Source: an uncultured Lachnospiraceae bacterium
GTDB taxonomy: Bacteria; Bacillota; Clostridia; Lachnospirales; Lachnospiraceae
DNA length: 64,000 nucleotides
Direction: 5' to 3'
Assembly (NCBI GenBank): GCA_949878435.1
Contig: CATLAK010000002.1
Location: 238,972-302,971, forward strand
The translations under genes were made by a program, and so were the position numbers. Numbering within the stretch: position 1 is the first letter of the stretch; every line of letters begins with the position of its first letter. This document shows positions 60,133 through 64,000 of the stretch, one piece after another. The notes under the pieces are model-generated. The model was not told where the DNA came from. It saw only the letters and a program-made list of their open reading frames with translations, and did no database searches.

Positions 60133-60966
60133 ATGACAGCATTATATATAGTAATTATTGTTTTGATATCCCTTTGGCTTTTGTATCTTATGGCAATCAT
60201 GCCGAGGCTGAGCCACAGAAAGGCGCGGAAGGATTTTTTGGGAGTGTATTATGCGCACAGGGGACTTCATGACAATGATTCAGCGGCACCGGAAAATTCC
60301 CTTGCGGCATTTAAAAAGGCGGTAAAAGCAGGGTATGGAATCGAGATGGACGTTCAGATGAGCAAGGATGGAATCCCGGTGGTGTTCCATGATTTTACCC
60401 TTGAGAGAGTCTGCAGGAAGCCGGGCAAAGTATGTGAGTATACATGGCAGGAATTAAAGGAATTTACGCTCTGTGAAAGCGAAGAGACGATTCCTAAGTT
60501 CGAGGATGTGCTAAAGCTGGTAAGTGGTAAGGTACCTTTGATCGTGGAACTGAAGGTAGAGTGGATGGATTTGACGCTCTGCCCTTCCGTGGATGGGCTG
60601 CTTAAGGGGTATAAAGGGCTTTATTGTATTGAGTCGTTCAATCCGCTGGTGCTCTTATGGTATAGGAGATACGGCAATGATGTGGTCAGGGGACAGCTTT
60701 CCGACGGGTTTGTCAGATCCGGTGAATTTAAGGGTCTTTTGTATAGGATATTGCAAAATCTTTTGCTCAATTGGGTTACAAAGCCTGATTTCGTGGCATA
60801 TAACCACAAATATGCATCTATTCCCGCAAGGAGACTGTGCCGCCGCCTGTACAAAAATATGGCGGTGGCATGGACGATCAGGAGCCAGGAGGAACTGGAT
60901 GCAGCAAGGAATCAATTTGATATTTTTATTTTTGATTCGTTTATACCGGATAAAAGCAAAGGGTAA
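60133..60966 (+). CDS. Membrane-anchored glycerophosphodiester phosphodiesterase (GDPD)
   Basis: 277 residues: one N-terminal membrane helix (about 3-23) and a GDPD TIM barrel. Catalytic motifs are AHRGLHD (both His/Arg), PENSLAAF, the metal-binding EMDVQMSKDGIPVVFHDFTL and ELKVEW. It hydrolyses glycerophosphodiesters to glycerol 3-phosphate and an alcohol, likely at the membrane. It lies 43 bases after the transporter, possibly co-transcribed. Confidence 0.9.
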   Translation: MTALYIVIIVLISLWLLYLMAIMPRLSHRKARKDFLGVYYAHRGLHDNDSAAPENSLAAFKKAVKAGYGIEMDVQMSKDGIPVVFHDFTLERVCRKPGKVCEYTWQELKEFTLCESEETIPKFEDVLKLVSGKVPLIVELKVEWMDLTLCPSVDGLLKGYKGLYCIESFNPLVLLWYRRYGNDVVRGQLSDGFVRSGEFKGLLYRILQNLLLNWVTKPDFVAYNHKYASIPARRLCRRLYKNMAVAWTIRSQEELDAARNQFDIFIFDSFIPDKSKG

Positions 60967-61045
60967 TCATGGATGACAGCGTGTGAACAGTAACCAAAAA
61001 AACATATAAGTTATGCAAAAAAATAGTGCATGTTTGACAATGATA

Positions 61046-61054
61046 TGTTATAAT
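61046..61054 (+). promoter_or_regulatory. Extended -10 promoter for ppdK
   Basis: TGTTATAAT is an ideal extended -10 element about 97 bases before the ppdK ATG. TTGACA is present at 61034-61039 but only 9 bases upstream, too close to be the -35 for this -10. Confidence 0.65.
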
Positions 61055-61064
61055 ATGCGAATAA

Positions 61065-61086
61065 GGATAAAGTTGGGGCTTTATCC
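61065..61086 (+). other. Leader hairpin in the ppdK 5' UTR
   Basis: A perfect 8-bp stem GGATAAAG/CTTTATCC with loop TTGGGG, close to the predicted transcript 5' end. No T-run follows. Such a 5' stem could protect the mRNA; no known riboswitch recognised. Confidence 0.6.
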
Positions 61087-61150
61087 AATATTTAGAAAAG
61101 GGATGGCACATTTTTTTGTTGTCCAAAAATAAAAGAGGGAGAAAAAGAGT

Positions 61151-63769
61151 ATGGCAAAATGGGTTTATTCTTTTGAAGAGGGAAGTGCCGATATGCGCAA
61201 CCTGTTAGGCGGCAAGGGCGCTAATCTGGCAGAAATGACCAACTTGGGTCTGCCGATTCCTCAAGGCTTCACAGTAACTACAGAAGCATGTACCGATTAT
61301 TATGCAAATGGGAAACAGATTTCAGACGAAATCAAGGAACAGATTTTCACTGCCTTATCCCAGCTAGAAGAAAAGCAGGGAAAGAAGTTCGGTGACACAG
61401 AAAATCCTCTTCTTGTATCTGTTCGTTCTGGTGCAAGAGCATCTATGCCGGGCATGATGGACACCATCTTAAACCTGGGTCTAAACGATGTAGCGGTAGA
61501 AGGATTTGCAGCTAAGACTGGCAATCCACGATTCGCATATGACTCCTACAGAAGATTCATTCAAATGTTTTCAGATGTGGTAATGGAAATACCCAAATCT
61601 TTCTTTGAAAGAATATTAGATGAGATCAAAGAAGGAAAAGGCGCGAAATTTGATACAGATCTGACAGCAGAAGATTTAAAGGAAGTGATTGTCAGATTCA
61701 AGGCAGTCTATAAGGATAAAATGGGACAGGACTTCCCACAGGATCCTAAGGTACAGCTCATGGAGGCAGTAAAAGCTGTATTCCGTTCCTGGGATAATGA
61801 AAGAGCAATCGTATACCGCAGGATGAACGATATTCCCGGAGACTGGGGAACCGCAGTAAATGTACAGGCGATGGTATTTGGAAATATGGGGAATACCTCC
61901 GGAACCGGCGTTGCTTTTACCCGCAATCCATCAACCGGCGCCAAGGGAATTTACGGTGAATATCTGATCAATGCCCAGGGCGAAGATGTGGTTGCAGGTA
62001 TCAGGACACCTCAGCCAATCACGAAACTGGAGGAGGATCTTCCGGAATGTTATGCCCAGTTTATTGAAATTGCAAACAGGCTGGAGAATCATTACCGTGA
62101 TATGCAGGATATGGAATTTACCATTGAAAATGGCAAACTCTTCTTCCTGCAGACAAGAAACGGAAAACGTACCGCCCAGGCGGCATTGCAGATTGCATGC
62201 GACCTGGTAGATGAAGGCAAGATTACACCGCAGGAGGCAGTGCTTCGCATAGAAGCTAAGTCCTTAGATCAGCTTTTACATCCGACCTTTGATCCTGAAG
62301 CATTAAAGAGCGGATCGGTAATCGGTCAGGCACTTCCTGCTTCACCCGGTGCAGCAGCAGGAAAGGTATACTTCACCGCATTGGAAGCAAAAGAAGCACA
62401 TGAAAAAGGCGAGAGAGTCATTTTGGTCCGCCTTGAGACATCTCCCGAAGATATCGAGGGAATGCATGCCGCAGAAGGAATACTGACCGTCCGCGGCGGA
62501 ATGACCTCCCATGCAGCAGTGGTAGCGCGCGGTATGGGTACATGCTGTGTATCAGGATGCGGCGAAATATCTATCAATGAAGAGGAAAAAGTATTTATGC
62601 TGGGCGGACATGTATACCATGAAGGTGATTACATTTCATTAGACGGTTCCACCGGCAAGATTTATGACGGCGATATCAAGACTCAGGAAGCTTCCATCAG
62701 CGGCAACTTTGAGAGAATCATGGAATGGGCAGATTCCTTCCGTAAACTGAAAGTGCGTACCAACGCAGATACGCCGGCGGATGCGGCAAACGCAGTGAAG
62801 TACGGCGCAGAGGGCATTGGTCTTTGCCGTACAGAGCATATGTTCTTTGAACCCGACAGAATCCCCAAGATTCGTCAGATGATCCTTTCCAGAACCGTTC
62901 AGGAAAGAGAAAAGGCATTAAATGATTTGATTCCTTATCAGAAGGGCGATTTCAAAGCACTTTACGAAGTGATGGAAGGAAGACCGGTTACCATACGTTT
63001 CCTCGATCCTCCGCTTCATGAATTTGTTCCTACTGACCAGGGCGACATTGACGATCTCGCTGTGAAGATGATGATGACAGCAGAGCAGGTTCAGGAGGTA
63101 TGTGATTCCCTTCATGAATTTAATCCTATGATGGGACACAGAGGATGCCGTCTTGCGGTAACTTATCCTGAAATTGCAAGAATGCAGACCCGTGCAGTAA
63201 TGGAAGCAGCAATCGAAGTCAAAAATGAAAAGGGATACGATGTTGTTCCTGAAATCATGATTCCTCTTGTTGGCGAGAAGAAGGAATTGAAATACGTCAA
63301 GGACGTTGTGGTTGAAACCGCAGAGCAGGTCAAGAAAGAAAAGAATTCCGATATCAAGTACCACATCGGAACCATGATCGAGATTCCAAGGGCAGCGCTT
63401 CTGGCAGATGAGATCGCACAGGAGGCAGAATTCTTCTCATTTGGTACAAACGACTTGACGCAGATGACCTTCGGCTTCTCAAGAGACGATGCCGGCAAGT
63501 TCCTTGGGGAATACTATAAGAAGAAAATCTACGAGTCCGATCCTTTTGCAAGGCTGGATCAGAGCGGCGTAGGACAGCTGGTACAGATGGCAGCTGAAAA
63601 GGGAAGAAAGACCAGACCGGATATCAAGATGGGTATCTGCGGCGAACATGGCGGGGATCCGTCCTCGATTGAGTTCTGCCATAAGGTTGGACTTACCTAT
63701 GTGTCTTGCTCACCGTTTAGAGTGCCGATTGCTAGGTTGGCGGCGGCGCAGGCGGCTATTTCCAAATGA
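61151..63769 (+). CDS. ppdK: Pyruvate, phosphate dikinase
   Basis: 872 residues; interconverts pyruvate + ATP + Pi and PEP + AMP + PPi, a key glycolytic/gluconeogenic step in many anaerobes. The N-terminal ATP-grasp domain has LLGGKGANLAEMTNLGLPIP and SVRSGARASMPGMMDTILN. The swivelling phosphohistidine domain has GGMTSHAAVVARGMG. The C-terminal TIM barrel has GEHGGDPSS and SCSPFRVPIARLAAAQ. Length is typical. The ATG follows GAGGGAG. Single-gene unit with its own promoter and terminator. Confidence 0.98.
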   Translation: MAKWVYSFEEGSADMRNLLGGKGANLAEMTNLGLPIPQGFTVTTEACTDYYANGKQISDEIKEQIFTALSQLEEKQGKKFGDTENPLLVSVRSGARASMPGMMDTILNLGLNDVAVEGFAAKTGNPRFAYDSYRRFIQMFSDVVMEIPKSFFERILDEIKEGKGAKFDTDLTAEDLKEVIVRFKAVYKDKMGQDFPQDPKVQLMEAVKAVFRSWDNERAIVYRRMNDIPGDWGTAVNVQAMVFGNMGNTSGTGVAFTRNPSTGAKGIYGEYLINAQGEDVVAGIRTPQPITKLEEDLPECYAQFIEIANRLENHYRDMQDMEFTIENGKLFFLQTRNGKRTAQAALQIACDLVDEGKITPQEAVLRIEAKSLDQLLHPTFDPEALKSGSVIGQALPASPGAAAGKVYFTALEAKEAHEKGERVILVRLETSPEDIEGMHAAEGILTVRGGMTSHAAVVARGMGTCCVSGCGEISINEEEKVFMLGGHVYHEGDYISLDGSTGKIYDGDIKTQEASISGNFERIMEWADSFRKLKVRTNADTPADAANAVKYGAEGIGLCRTEHMFFEPDRIPKIRQMILSRTVQEREKALNDLIPYQKGDFKALYEVMEGRPVTIRFLDPPLHEFVPTDQGDIDDLAVKMMMTAEQVQEVCDSLHEFNPMMGHRGCRLAVTYPEIARMQTRAVMEAAIEVKNEKGYDVVPEIMIPLVGEKKELKYVKDVVVETAEQVKKEKNSDIKYHIGTMIEIPRAALLADEIAQEAEFFSFGTNDLTQMTFGFSRDDAGKFLGEYYKKKIYESDPFARLDQSGVGQLVQMAAEKGRKTRPDIKMGICGEHGGDPSSIEFCHKVGLTYVSCSPFRVPIARLAAAQAAISK

Positions 63770-63841
63770 TGCCATAGGATTTTGGGTACTCGCAGGCAAA
63801 AGTATGGAAGAATGGCTTAAAATCAAGGTTTTTTAGGCTTG

Positions 63842-63880
63842 GTGGGGTTCATCACGGTGGGTGGTGGACCCCACTTTTTT
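63842..63880 (+). terminator. Strong intrinsic terminator after ppdK
   Basis: A 14-bp stem (GTGGGGTTCATCAC with GTGGTGGACCCCAC, two G-U pairs), a GGTGG loop and six T residues. It lies 72 bases after the stop codon of ppdK. Confidence 0.92.
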
Positions 63881-63892
63881 GTATAATAGGAA

Positions 63893-63943
63893 ATTCCTCC
63901 TGCCGGAGGAATCTTGAATTAAAATAGCCCGCCGGAGACGGGC
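63893..63943. terminator. Two small hairpins, possible terminator for a convergent gene
   Basis: ATTCCTCC/GGAGGAAT with a TGCC loop (63893-63912) and GCCCG/CGGGC (63927-63943). Read on the minus strand, the second is followed by TATTTT, so it could terminate a gene entering from the right edge. Confidence 0.45.
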
Positions 63944-63963
63944 ACGCTGATAAGACGAATGAT

Positions 63964-64000
63964 TTAGAAGATATAAAAACCTTCTTCAAATTCGTCATCA
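63964..64000 (-). CDS. Possible C-terminal end of a convergent gene (cut by window edge)
   Basis: On the minus strand the edge reads in one frame DDEFEEGFYIF then a stop at 63964-63966. The acidic, aromatic tail is protein-like and lies upstream (minus sense) of terminator-like hairpins. Eleven codons cannot identify a gene. Confidence 0.3.
   Translation of the reverse strand, partial: DDEFEEGFYIF

Noticed and set aside
61034..61054. TTGACA plus TATAAT before ppdK as a standard promoter
   Set aside because: The spacer is 9 bases, far too short; the extended -10 alone is the better reading.
1..64000. CRISPR arrays, prophage genes, intact insertion sequences, rRNA genes
   Set aside because: No regularly spaced direct repeats, phage structural genes, transposase frames or rRNA-like sequence were seen.

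Overview
The window is about 64 kb of chromosome from a motile, low-to-mid GC anaerobic Firmicute. Gene content and order point to the family Lachnospiraceae: a long fla/che operon with FliY, CheC and CheD, SigD-type sigma factor, FapA, a DUF6115-type protein, then rpsB-tsf, pyrH-frr-uppS-cdsA-dxr-rseP-ispG-polC and a pyruvate phosphate dikinase. The family assignment is an inference from synteny and protein style; no database was searched.

Region 1 (1-34291, all on +) is one almost gap-free flagellar and chemotaxis gene cluster. It runs flgB(partial)-flgC-fliE-fliF-fliG-fliH-fliI-fliJ-motE/ylxF-fliK-flgD-(flagellar operon protein)-flgE-flbD-motA-motB-fliL-fliM-fliY-cheY-fliO-fliP-fliQ-fliR-flhB-flhA-flhF-flhG-pilZ. 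It then continues as cheB-cheA-cheW-cheC-cheD-(small membrane protein)-fliA-fapA and three poorly characterised genes. Together these encode rod, hook, MS and C rings, export gate and ATPase, stator, switch phosphatases, placement GTPases and the late-gene sigma factor. Flagellin, flgM, cheR and receptors are not in the window. Possible internal control points are a SigD-like promoter before fliK, a hairpin between flgE and flbD, and an extended -10 promoter before cheB.

Region 2 (34292-51735, +) is housekeeping. It opens with a good SigA promoter and rpsB-tsf with a terminator. A membrane-anchored polysaccharide deacetylase and a bactofilin follow, then pyrH-frr-uppS-cdsA-dxr-rseP. A PP2C phosphatase plus a transmembrane Ser/Thr kinase, and a 370-bp inverted-repeat element, interrupt the expected rseP-ispG adjacency. 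ispG and polC then follow.

Region 3 (51736-55232) is an AT-richer accessory stretch between polC and a tRNA-Glu(CTC) gene. It holds a protease-like gene remnant, a two-gene DUF4160 cassette, a YcaQ/AlkZ-like glycosylase-family protein, a VOC protein, another possible gene fragment and a Uma2-family protein, several with their own promoters.

Region 4 (55233-64000) has a minus-strand ABC-F / PHP-HAD fusion pair. Divergent from it are an MFS/GPH-type transporter, a membrane-anchored glycerophosphodiesterase and ppdK with a structured leader. A strong terminator and the possible end of a convergent gene close the window.

No CRISPR array, prophage or intact insertion sequence was seen. The least ordinary features are the inverted-repeat element with twin TCCG-capped hairpins at 45641-46008, the helical extension on FlgD, the Met-rich linker in FliY, the kinase/phosphatase insertion, the half-degenerate ABC-F protein, and the uncharacterised block after fliA.
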